Positions 10,550 through 19,957 of a DNA stretch of 64,000 nucleotides are shown here, piece after piece. The DNA comes from Clitopilus passeckerianus (taxonomy: Eukaryota; Basidiomycota; Agaricomycetes; Agaricales; Entolomataceae), in assembly GCA_944990035.1 (NCBI GenBank), contig CALYLX010000036.1:62001-126000 (forward strand). The letters are read 5' to 3'. The position numbers were made by a program, and so were the translations under genes. The notes beneath the pieces were generated by a model. That model saw only the letters and a program-made list of their open reading frames with translations, searched no databases and was not told where the DNA came from. Numbering within the stretch: position 1 is the stretch's first letter; every line of letters starts with the position of its first letter.

Positions 10550-11506
10550 ATGTCCAACACACCCATAACCTCCAACAACAGCGCACTTCCACCTGAGATC
10601 ATTCACCAGATATTCCACTACGCCTGCCGGATTTCCACGGGCGTTGCGTACAACCTTTGCCTGGTTTCTTCATGGGCGAGGCAATTTGCCCTACCGCTTC
10701 TCTATTCCTTCGTCCAGATTGAGTCCCAGGAGAAATCCGCATTATTTCTAAATACGCTGAAGTTACCAGCCCTCTTACAACCTCTGAACGGGCCAACGCA
10801 GGAGGACCTTCTACCAACAAATTGGGTAACGGCCATTCAGTTCAACTTGAATAACCTCGCGATGTTCAAAATCTTTGATCATTGCGTGGCAACCACTGGC
10901 ATATTGTGCATAGCGGTGAATGCCGATTCATTGCGCCTACTTTTGGATATCTATGGCTACCTCGGGGTCTACGACGGCCCTCCGAAATGGAAACGCGACC
11001 TGCTCGAACGAAGCTACGAGTTCGATATTTTCGTTCAGACTACCATCCAGCCTGGTCTCACTCGCCTTTGGAACCCCAATAATGTCTATTGGTCGCCGTA
11101 CATGAAGTACGGAGGAATCAGCTCAATTTGCCCTCTGCTTGATAAGATCACCGCGTTACGGCTCCCCGCCTTCCAGCCAGGGGAACTACGTCACCCACCT
11201 TTTCCCTACGTCAAGGATTTTGTCGTCCTAACGCACCTCGCGATGCCAGTTGAAGACCTAGGAGAAGACTCTGAAGCAATACGACCCCTTTTCGAGCACC
11301 CGACGCTCGAAGTCCTTGTCCTCGTTATACTCAAGGATAGGGTTCCCCAGACGGAAGAGGAATTGAAGGAGTGGTTGACGGGGCTTCGAAACCGCTCTAG
11401 GAAAGTGAGGATTTATCTGGCTAAATCCGACTCCAGAAGCCTGGTTAGTGATTGGGAAAGGGAACAGAGAGGTGGAAGGAGTATATGGGATATTGAAGAC
11501 TCCTGA
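10550..11506 (+). CDS. F-box-like domain protein, RGGRSIW family, copy 3
   Basis: This is a single exon of 318 residues from the ATG at 10550. The N-terminal block LPPEIIHQIFHYACRISTGV followed by CLVSSWARQFALPLLYSF aligns with copies 1 and 2. Leucine-rich segments (FVVLTHLAMPVEDL, HPTLEVLVLVILKDR) precede the C-terminal signature DWEREQRGGRSIW. The inverted-repeat element ends only about 120 bases upstream, so this copy's promoter is probably altered relative to its paralogs. SCF-adaptor role is inferred. Confidence 0.75.
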   Translation: MSNTPITSNNSALPPEIIHQIFHYACRISTGVAYNLCLVSSWARQFALPLLYSFVQIESQEKSALFLNTLKLPALLQPLNGPTQEDLLPTNWVTAIQFNLNNLAMFKIFDHCVATTGILCIAVNADSLRLLLDIYGYLGVYDGPPKWKRDLLERSYEFDIFVQTTIQPGLTRLWNPNNVYWSPYMKYGGISSICPLLDKITALRLPAFQPGELRHPPFPYVKDFVVLTHLAMPVEDLGEDSEAIRPLFEHPTLEVLVLVILKDRVPQTEEELKEWLTGLRNRSRKVRIYLAKSDSRSLVSDWEREQRGGRSIWDIEDS

Positions 11507-11680
11507 GAACGATACGATCTCAAGTTGTGCCCCCACTTCTCCGTAGTTTCCAGGCCTTCTAAGTAGGATACCTACACGTACATGTGGTCCAGGCTGTAAT
11601 TGAAAAGTATGAGAGGGAGGATATAATTATGAAGAACCACACGAATATATGAATTAAATAGTAGCTGACCAACACGCTTA

Positions 11681-13320
11681 TTATGTGTGCTTAGGCTTAC
11701 GGACTCGACTTCTAGTTGCGGTTTGCGAAATCTTAGCCTTCTTTGCAAGCCCACTGTTAATGCCATCAACCCCTTCTACTTTTGGTTTCAGTTCGTCCTC
11801 ATCCTCCTCGTATTTCCGTTTCTTTGCAGCAGCAGCCTTGTTCTTTTTCCTCTCTTTCTTCCTCGCTTCCCTCTCTTCCTTTGTGGGTGGAGTCCAGGTG
11901 CTGAACGTCTCGACCATTTCCTTATGCATTGCCTCATCAAAGCCAATACACTTGAGGACCCAAACTTGTAGGCGCTGAATGGGAAGAACGTTAGGTTAGT
12001 GGGAGGTGAGGTGGATGCATAGCTGGACGGTCACCTCTGCGCCAGAGTCGAAGGCACCACGAACATCATCAGCATGGATTTCTTTCCCGATGTTGTCGGC
12101 ATCCCCGTATTCCCGTAACGTTGGCTCTCGGCCAAGCCGTTCCCGGAGTCCAATCCTATATCGAATGGCTATACCCCAGTCTTTGTCGCAAATATGCTTC
12201 GGCCATTGTTTCTTTAGCTAGAATAAGGCATAGTCAGATAGCGCGCCATTGCGAGGGGACTGTACGCAGAGCTGAACATACTGAATCTGGGCAGTCAAGC
12301 CACTTCTATCGAGTCAAGGCCGTAGCTTGAACCATCTCGTAGGTGCCCAGATAGAGCCAGCAGGACGCCTTGAGCCTCACAAATACTCGCAATACTTTTG
12401 GCCACTCTTGGAGCCGTGCCCTGTAGACCAGTCCGGGATATCCAGCGCGTTGAGTTAGGTATGGATTCAGTCTCGGATTGAAAAATCCAAAGTTGAAGTC
12501 CTTGTAGCGATGTGTGAATTCGGCTGTATCGATATCGGGCACTGTGGATACACTGCTGGCGCCATAGGCGTCGCTGAAAAACTCGCGAGAAATGGGGGTA
12601 TTGAGCAAGGTTTCATCCAAGTCCGATTTGACTGGGAACGGCTTGACTCCAAGCTCCTCAATCCGTCGAGTGACTAGACGGAGGTCGAAGCGATCCTTCT
12701 TTGTGAATGGTAATTCCACGTTCCATTTCGGCTACGACTTTTGTCAGAGGGAATAGCAGGCATCAGCAGAGATGACTTACGTTAGGGAAGTTCTTTTCGT
12801 CGAGTGGTTCGCCTTTGACAGAGTCGGGTTTGATGCCTTCAACACGTTTATTGGTCGATTCGCTGTTATTTTCTTTCTTGAACTCCAGGACTGACGAAGG
12901 GACCTCCTTTGCCATTCCTACCTGGACATAAGACTTAGCAGATTTCCAAGTCGTACATGAAAAAAGCCCACCCCAGTGACAATAGGCTCATCATCGACTT
13001 CACGTTTATGGGAACCTGAGTCTGTTGTGGTAACGGGGTCGTCCGCAACGAAGAATTCCGGATATTCTTCTTTGACTTTCGTTGCTACCATCATCATCTT
13101 GGACCTAGTAGATTTAGCTGCCTGTTTAGCTTTAGGTAACTAGAAAATGAGGGCTCTTGATGTCATACCAAGTTGTTCTCAGATGTCGGTTGTTTAGCGA
13201 GCTTCTGTGCCGGCGCGACGCACGAAAACAGACTTGCCTTCACTCTTCAGAAGTCTGGCCAGAGGTATGTTAGCAGCGTGGTCCTCTATGCTGAGAACAT
13301 AAGAAAGGAAAGCGTACATC
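11681..13320 (-). pseudogene. Paralog A of a repeated basidiomycete-specific family, with one in-frame stop
   Basis: Four paralogs (A-D) share: an acidic motif (K-E-E-Y-P-E-F-F here), DEK-F-N before an intron, GVKPFPV, NPYLTQRAGYPGL, CWLYLGTYEM, a block ending LGREP, then RLQVWVLKCIGFD and a lysine-rich tail (KKERKKNKAAAAKKRKYEED) suggesting the nucleus. It may correspond to DUF6697, but I am not sure. In A the conserved LTREEWL reads LTR-stop-KWL, with TAG at 12306-12308. Everything after it (intron sites and the GLRERLGREP and tail exons) stays open. So it is a young nonsense allele, a sequence error, or readthrough. Stop TAA is at 11681-11683. The first exon and true start are not resolved; the conserved coding begins by about 13190. 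Confidence 0.6.
12306..12308 (-). other. In-frame TAG replacing a conserved Glu codon in paralog A
   Basis: Minus strand reads CGA TAG AAG TGG CTT where the intact relatives encode Arg-Glu-Glu-Trp-Leu. One base change (GAG to TAG) explains it. The nearby donor (GTATGT after CCA GAT TCA) is in the conserved intron position, so splicing does not remove the stop. Confidence 0.75.
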
Positions 13321-13405
13321 GTGGAAGCTTGTTGAAAGTTCTCAACCAGCAGCGTAACAACAACCCTGTAGGCTGGATCCCTTTTGCTTCCGTTCCGGCA
13401 ACTTG

Positions 13406-13434
13406 ACGCGTCGGGCCACGTGCCTGCGACGCGT
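13406..13434. promoter_or_regulatory. Paired ACGCGT (MCB-like) sites upstream of paralog A
   Basis: ACGCGT occurs at 13406-13411 and 13429-13434, flanking a CACGTG at about 13418. ACGCGT is the MluI cell-cycle box bound by the MBF (Mbp1/Swi6) complex in yeasts; use here is inference. The same motif recurs upstream of paralogs B and C. Confidence 0.5.
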
Positions 13435-13748
13435 CTGATGAATCCGAATCGGCGATCTCATGGCAAACGCGCCCCAACGGTCGTCCTTGGGTTTCCTTGA
13501 AGCTTCAGGAGTGCACTACTTCCTCAGGGTGCCCTCGTGTCCCAGCACGCTCGCAAGGCTGGTTTATAGGTTATCAATCCTATATGAAGCAGAGTACCCC
13601 AGGGGAGCAAAGCATCCCTTTTCTTTCAAAAAACAGTTATACTACATGGAGATAGCGATACACACATGGCTATAAACACTGCAAAGGCATGAATGAGCTT
13701 TGACCACTTTATCTTCCCAATTCTTGGAAACCTATATCCTTGCCCAGC

Positions 13749-15391
13749 CTACACTACATCCAAGCCAACCACTCCTTTCTTAACCCGTTTCTTCTTCTTT
13801 CCCCCATCCTCCAGGTTCGAGTCAGCCTTCCTCTTCTTCCCCTCCCCCTGCACCTTGACCGTCTTCGTCCCGTCAATGAGTTCACACTGAACCTCTTCCT
13901 CCCCCTCACGTTTTCTCTTGGTATCATCATCATCTATTCCCTCGTCCTTAACAGGGTTTAGAAGCCCCTTCTGGAGTTCCACATCATATCCAATGCATTT
14001 CATGACCCAGGTTTGAAGTCGCGACAGAAATTTCAGAAAGGAGTCGGCAAGGAACAAGGCAAGGAAGACCTCACCTCTTCCCCATTGTCAAAGGCCTCTT
14101 GGATATCATCCGCGGTTACAGACCCCGCCGTTGCTGATGGTTCGTTCTCAATCTCATTCGGTTTCGGCTCTCTTCCGAGCCGTTTCCGCAGGGCAACCCG
14201 CATTACAAGGTTTCCTCCCCATTTTTTTGACAGCACATGTTTGCTCCACTCGGTGTTGAGCTAAGATGCCATGTTATGAGTATTGCCCGGTACAGATCTG
14301 GCTGACAGAACACTTACACTTTTACCTGCCTCACGCCATTCCTGCGCAGAGAGAGACTCAGTGGGAAGAAAGGTGTAGTTTCCTACGTAGAGCCACTTGT
14401 TCCTAGCAAGGCAGGCGAAGACCCGAAGAATTGGAGGCAAATCTTCTACGCGAGGCCTGGATAGCCAGGGCGTGGCGGAAGATACGGGTTCAGTGCGAAT
14501 TTGAGGTAGAACAAATTCCCAAAGCCATGTTGCGCTATTCTGTCTTTATCCATTGGTGGAAACACTCCTTGAGGAGCACCACCATAAGCAGTTGACATGT
14601 CCGTTGTTTTGAACGCTTGGTTGAGGGCATCCTGATCCAGGTCTACTGGCATCGGATAAGGCTTGATATTCAAGGCATCAACCCGACGAGTAACTAGTCG
14701 AAGATCGAAATCTTCGGCTTTGATTGGTTGGTTTATCTTGTGGAGTGGCTTGGTATCCCATCAGCACCGTTTGAAAACGGAATAAGCTAATTGACTCACA
14801 TTGAAAAAACTCTTCTCGTCCATAGGTTCATCCTTGATGGCTGGAAGGTTGGTTGCAGCCGGTTCCCCCTCCCCCCCCCCCCCCCTCCAGCTTCAGAACC
14901 ACAACTGCCTTCTTTGGTACAGCTGCCTTAGCTCTTGCTGGAGGGTGATCTTTTGGCCCTTCCCCTTCCCTCTTGAAAACTAGGGCAGACCGGCGTTCAA
15001 CAGGCTGGCCCACCTGGGCGGTCTGTGGATATTGTGGGATGCATTCTAAAATATTTCATTAAGGTTTACTAACCCTGACATAAATGGGCTCCAAGCCTTC
15101 GTTCTCTTCATCATCCTCACTTGAATCCTGAAATTTGGACTTGACTAGAGAGTTGCGATCTCCGACTTCGAGTTGGGGATCCTGGCTGAAGAACTCTGAG
15201 TACTCTCTTTTAACATGTAAGAGGCTCATTTTCTTGTGCCGAGGAGTCCTTGTTGTGATAGTCTTTGATCCCTGCTGAGAAATCGTTAGTTCTAGGTCAG
15301 CCAGATATGGAGAGAACCTGCATGGTGTTCGTACGCTGACCTTTGCGCCGCTCCGACTTTGCGTCGATCTATTTGCTCGAGTTGCTGGCAT
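13749..15391 (-). pseudogene. Paralog B of the repeated family, decayed
   Basis: The ATG at 15389-15391 (MPATRANRSTQSRSGAK) leads into family exons: REYSEFF, DEENEGLEPIYVR, PMDEKSFFN, ALNIKPYPM, NPYLPPRPGYPGL, KWLYVGNY, VALRKRLGREP, LQTWVMKCIGYD, and a basic tail (GKKKKRVKKG). Three lesions break it. A run of 15 G (minus strand, 14871-14885) shifts the frame between the polyglycine and the next conserved block. A second shift after PGYPGL (14446-14455) also deletes residues. The acceptor before the last exon reads CG instead of AG (14022-14023). Stop TAG is at 13749-13751. It is best read as a pseudogene, although the G run alone could be an assembly error. Confidence 0.65.
14871..14885 (+). 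repeat. 15-base cytosine run inside paralog B
   Basis: A C15 tract (G15 on the coding strand) follows the reading Leu-Glu and encodes glycines. One fewer G, or two more, would join the upstream frame (AVVVLKLE) to the downstream conserved block (LPAIKDEPMDEKSFFN). Confidence 0.85.
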
Positions 15392-15515
15392 GGTTGGCAC
15401 GCGTAGGTACGCCTATTGTATCTGTATAGCAAACCAGCATCAGCTCGAAGAAACCACGGCATAGAGCAGGCTGTTACCGTTGCACTTGGTGGATTGCCTC
15501 GAGGAGTCCAGCCGG

Positions 15516-15554
15516 ACGCGTGACGTCACGCGTTAGGGCACGCGCTTTACGCGT
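15516..15554. promoter_or_regulatory. Triple ACGCGT cluster with an 18-bp perfect palindrome
   Basis: ACGCGT occurs at 15516-15521, 15528-15533 and 15549-15554, about 125-160 bases upstream of paralog B's start. The first two fuse with a central TGACGTCA (15521-15528), the CRE/ATF consensus, to make the perfect palindrome ACGCGTGACGTCACGCGT (15516-15533). Sites for MBF-type and bZIP-type factors are inferred from the motifs. Confidence 0.6.
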
Positions 15555-15729
15555 CGGTGCATAGCTGGCTTTGGGCTGGCCTGTCGCCTGCTTGTAACTT
15601 GTAGTTCTGGGTTTCTGAAGAAACATATACAAATGTTTTACATAGAAGACACATGAGAAATATATAATGTCCGACCAATTTATCTTCCCAATATCCGAAA
15701 ACCCGTATTGCTGCAACCTACATCTTCGC

Positions 15730-17245
15730 CTACACTGAATCCGAATCGATCTTTGCTTTCTTAACCCGCTTCTTCTTTCCTCCATCCTCCGCGCTTGGGT
15801 CGGCCTTCCTCTTCTTCTCCTTCCTCGTGATCTTGAATGTCTTCATCCCATCAATGAGTTCACGTTGCAATTCGTCTTCATACCCGATGCACTTCATAAC
15901 CCAAGCTTGCAGACGCTATCACAACCCCAATCAGTATTTACAATCATTGCGACGTCAAGGAGGGCCTCGCTTACCTCTTCCCCTCTGTCAAAGGCCGCCA
16001 TGACTTGCTCAGGAGTCACCGCCTTACCAGCATCTAGTGCTGCTTGAACTTCCTTCGAGGTAGGATCTCGGCCGAATCGTTTCCGTAGAGCGATCCGAGT
16101 TCTGGTCTCATTGCCCCACTCGGACTTGCACGTATTCTCAGCCCAAGTCGACCTTGTCTAAATAGAAGACAAGATATAGCGTGTGAGGCCACAAAATTGA
16201 CAGAAATACGAAATGCACTCACATCATCCGAATTCTCTAGCCACTCCTCCCTCGTCAACGGCTCTGCCCTCACCATCTCGTAATTCCCAATATACAACCA
16301 CGCGCTCGTCTGCAACCTGACAAACACCCTATGCATCCTCGCACCACCTTCATTCCCATCATTCCCCAGCCCACTCTCATAAAACAGCCCAGGATACCCA
16401 GCCCGCTGTGGAGCCCTGGGATTCCATATCAAGTTGGGGCACATGAAGTTGTCGTATCCGGGTCGTTTGACGTTTTTGACGCGTTGGAAGGGGTACGTTG
16501 CTAGTGAGTTTCCGCCGAACTTGTTTGAGAGGAAATCGCGCCTGACGTGGACATTCAGGAAGTCTTCGGAGAGGTGGCTAGGCAGGGGGAAAGGCTTGAT
16601 GTCAAGGGCCTCGACACGTCGCCAGACGGACTCAAACCCGGCACCACGAGCTTGTTTATCCATGACGACTTTCCATTTCGGCTGAGGGCTACGTCAGATG
16701 GATGATCTGGAAGTAGAAATGCATCAACGGACGTTACAGAATTCTTTATCCTTCTCCTGCTTGGTCTCCTCCTTGGCTAGGTCAATGACGACAGGCTTCT
16801 TCGATGGAGAAGCTTGAGTCATTAACCCAGCTGGAGGTTGTTTACGAGTACCCAGGAGGTCAGCTTTTTCCTGCTGTAGCCTTGAGGCGGGGACGGGCAA
16901 GGGCAGGGATTGAAGTTTAACCCCAGATTGTGGTTGGATCACGTTAGAAACCTCCTTGAGCGGCGTTTGAAGCTCCACCAAAGTAATTCGTCTAGACACA
17001 GAAGCCTGCGGGAAGTGTCAATGATGTAGATCGACCAGAGGACAAATTCGACCTTACCTGATCCACCTCAACGGGAGGGTCGGAATCGGGTTCAAAAAAG
17101 TCGTAGTATTCGTCCTTGATCGTCTTTACGGACTTGACCCGCTTGCCATGTGTTGGTACAGCTGTTACCTTGACTGTTCGATGGATCTGGAGGTGAAGAT
17201 GAACCATCTGTTGTCGACAATAGGACAATTACTTACGATTGGCAT
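15730..17245 (-). CDS. Paralog C of the repeated family, intact
   Basis: The ATG at 17243-17245 gives a tiny first exon (Met-Pro-Ile) before an intron that ends at CTCCAG; the stop is TAG at 15730-15732. Family blocks appear in order without frame breaks: VKTIKDEYYDFFEPDSD, a Ser/Thr-rich linker, EALDIKPFPLPSHL, NPRAPQRAGYPGLFYESGL, AWLYIGNYEMV, LTREEWLENSDD, RIALRKRFGRDP, AWVMKCIGYEDELQ, and a basic tail with KKRVKKAKI. Function is unknown. The lysine-rich ends suggest a nuclear protein. It is the reference copy for judging damage in A and B. Confidence 0.65.
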
Positions 17246-17840
17246 TTGGAATCGGACTGGCGGTCGTCTGGCACCCTAAGCTCAGAGGTGACGAACCAAG
17301 AGGGCTCAGCAGTTTATTTCCAGAGCTTAAACACATTCTTGATAAGATATCAGAGCCACAAGACCTTGTTGAGCTCGGCAGCCGGCCGAAATGAAGGCTG
17401 GAGGCTTAAGAAGACTGTCAACACAAAACGTTGACAGAAAGACGCGTTTGTCACAGACGCGTCCAAGTCTCGTGACATGTGACTTCCGGAATGGGTTCAG
17501 GGCAGGCTAAGTCTAGGGCGGTGGTCAGGCCCGTTGTGGGTAATTGGAGTATGAAGCATCCATGACCAATATAGTGCTTTGGGCGCGATGAGGGTTACAT
17601 ATTGTTTACATACGTGAGATAGACGAGCATGGGCCAGACTACAACGCAAGTTCAAGTTGATGCGTTCACACAGTTGCATAACTAGGCTGGTTTCAAACGA
17701 GACTGAAGCCTCTATATCCACCCCGACACATCAAGCAGTGAATTGATCATTCTGCATACCCAGATCAGCCGGACCATAAGAGAAGGAAACGGCAAGCGGA
17801 CCTCGTAGCTGACGCGTCTCTGAGGACATACACCAGGCTC
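17246..17840. other. Intergenic with ACGCGT sites and a short inverted repeat
   Basis: There are about 600 bases with no gene. It holds the paralog C promoter motifs listed separately and the 3' flank of the peroxiredoxin-like gene. Confidence 0.5.
17415..17462. promoter_or_regulatory. Inverted repeat plus paired ACGCGT upstream of paralog C
   Basis: CTGTCAAC (17415-17422) and GTTGACAG (17430-17437) form a perfect 8-bp inverted repeat with a 7-base spacer. ACGCGT follows at 17442-17447 and 17457-17462, about 200 bases upstream of the paralog C start. A further ACGCGT is at 17812-17817. Confidence 0.5.
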
Positions 17841-18812
17841 CTAGAATTGTACGTCTGCGACCTTCAGGAGTTCGTCGACTTCCATGTCTGCAGGTCACTC
17901 AGAAATGCGAGAGTATTTGAATGACGAATGGACTCACGGTCTTCGGTATGCCTCATTCGAGAAGCGAATGTACATTGTTCGCCTGATGTAATGGGAGCTT
18001 TACTCGTGAACGATTTATATCGTTAAGAGAGAATTTACCAGGTCCGAATATAAATTCGCCACCGATCTGCTTGAAATTGCCCTGCTTTCCGAGGAGGGTA
18101 GGATGCGTGACTATTTTCTGGACGGACATCATTAAACCATGCAAAATCGGACGTTATGAGAACACCTACGCCTATACTCTGCAAGGTCGAAACAGTTGAA
18201 CTCTTTCCTAGATAGCTCTTCCGCTGCTCGCCTGCTGGAGTCATTTGGAACGTCTCAACTGTCATCCCGAGCGTTCGTAAGAGCTCTCTAGATGGGTCCG
18301 TATAGATTGGGCCTGTGAACCCGGTAGTTTCTATACGTTGCTAGTCAGCCATCCTCGCAACATCCTGCTGGGTTTCGTTAGGAACACAAACCAGCATAGA
18401 AGTCTATAGGACTCCACTCTCCGCAGCCGACAACCACAAGGTTTACGTTTGCGCTCTGTAGCGGTTTCTTGGACAGTTCAGTCACGTATTTCTGACAGGC
18501 CTAGATGACTCCATTAGTCCATTCGCGACCGTGGACAAAAGAACATCTAGGTAAAACTAACTCCACAAAAGAAGTGTCCTGATAGTGGCAAGTTCAAAGC
18601 ACACGCATGTCGATGTAAAGAGTCACGTACTCACTGACAAACACGACGATCGTCTTCTTATCCTGAAATAAGCTCCCGAACGTTACCGGGTTGCCTTTGT
18701 GGTCAAGGACATTCAAAGTGCAGGCTTTGGAGACGGCATCAGGAGTAGGAAGTGCTTTAGCGGCACTCTCGTCCATTTCGTGTGTTATTTGACTCGAACC
18801 TTCTGACGACAT
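17841..18812 (-). CDS. PRXL2/AhpC-TSA_2-type peroxiredoxin-like protein
   Basis: The ATG at 18810-18812 gives MSSEGSSQITHEMDESAAKA; the stop is TAG at 17841-17843. Joined exons read VVFVRHFFCGACQKYVTEL, then VNLVVVGCGEWSPIDFYAGL, GFTGPIYTDPSRELLRTLGM, KQIGGEFIFGPGEQCTFASR and MRHTEDH, ending MEVDELLKVADVQF. This is the layout of the AhpC/TSA_2 (PRXL2/AAED1) family, with a CGAC redox pair where the family has a FVRHFxCxxC motif. Members are thioredoxin-fold, cytosolic antioxidant-like proteins; peroxidase activity of fungal ones is poorly established. A small exon carries just the active-site codons between two introns. Confidence 0.8.
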
Positions 18813-19123
18813 CGTGGGTTGAATGAAAGGACCGCATTGATCATGTGCATGGGGACTGATTGGAAAGTTGCCAAATGCGGGGATCGAGCTCCGGGCTCCA
18901 AACCGGCGGGTTTGCAACTTGAACGGAATTGCGAGGTCTGACTGTCCTCGCATGATCTGCAGCAGCCACTTTCTTGCGATCTTGTAGTCATTACAGCGGA
19001 CGCAAGTCAAACGTGGTGATGTTAATAGGTCGTTAACTCAGCCTTCCATCCTAGTATTTGACGATTGAGCCTCAGGAATTTAGTAATTGAACACTCCTTG
19101 AATCAACCAAGCAACAAATAAAT
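18813..19123. other. Short intergenic stretch
   Basis: There are about 310 bases between the peroxiredoxin-like gene start and the costars gene stop. I see no motif or RNA. Confidence 0.5.
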
Positions 19124-19548
19124 CTATGACCCAATCCAAGAAACCACAGTATCCTTATCCTTAGGCATCATGAGGATTTCAGCGTTGTACGCAACCTAAT
19201 GTTATCAAGCTTTCAGCAACACCTGATGCCCAGCAACATAATTTATCCATACCTTCTTCTGCCTCTTGGCCGCCCTCAAGGTGCCATTCAAAGCTTCAAC
19301 TAAATGTGAGAGATCAGCATCGAGATGTGATAGGCAGAAGGTGCCGAAAACTGGTCATCTTACGCTGATTAGCAGTCTTATCAAATAAGATCCCATACGC
19401 AATGGTCATCGTCCCATCTGCGTTGGTCGTTCCGTGATCCTTGATAGCCCCTGCAGAACAGTTCCAACAGTCAACTTTCAGTGCCGTTATGCAGCAGAAC
19501 GCAATATTCTCTACCTTTCAGTATCTCAATCTCATGATTTGTGTCCAT
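19124..19548 (-). CDS. Costars-domain protein (ABRACL-like)
   Basis: This small gene of about 80 codons has several short introns and would be easily missed. Exon 1 starts at the ATG at 19546-19548 (MDTNHEIEILK). Next is GAIKDHGTTNADGTMTIAYG then ILFDKTANQ, followed by LEALNGTLRAAKRQKKV and VAYNAEILMMPKDKD, ending VVSWIGS with TAG at 19124-19126. This is the full costars domain (NADG...FG/YG...F....N..EAL.GTLKAAK...V.Y..E.LL), found in STARS and in stand-alone ABRACL proteins, which affect actin dynamics and cofilin activity in animals and Dictyostelium. Its length fits a stand-alone ABRACL-like protein. Confidence 0.85.
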
Positions 19549-19957
19549 TGCTGTCGTACCACGATATCTTCTTCCTTGTACAATGTGGTTCTGTCCAACA
19601 ATCTAAAGATCGATGGGCCTGACACCGACTGCAGGGCGTTTTCGGATATCCGTGTCTTCATTATCATTATTATCTGATCTAAGGGGTTGCTAGGTAATAA
19701 GGTCGTAACTGGAACTGGCGCAGCCAGGTATAGATACTCCACAGTACAGAAAGAGTTTGCAAATTATACTTTGTAGTTCGTAAAGAGTCCGAATGCTAGA
19801 ACCATGTCCTGGTGGTGATACAAGTGCATGTAAAGAGGCGACAAAAATCCCAAAATGAGTGGAGGAAAGAAAGAAAAAGGAGACGATGAACATAAAGTAA
19901 TCCAGCTACGTGATGCACCCGGAGAAGTCGCAACTGGTGCTGTAAACGGTCCTTTGC
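19549..19957. other. Intergenic between costars and 5-phosphatase genes
   Basis: There are about 410 bases with no supported coding or RNA feature. Confidence 0.5.
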
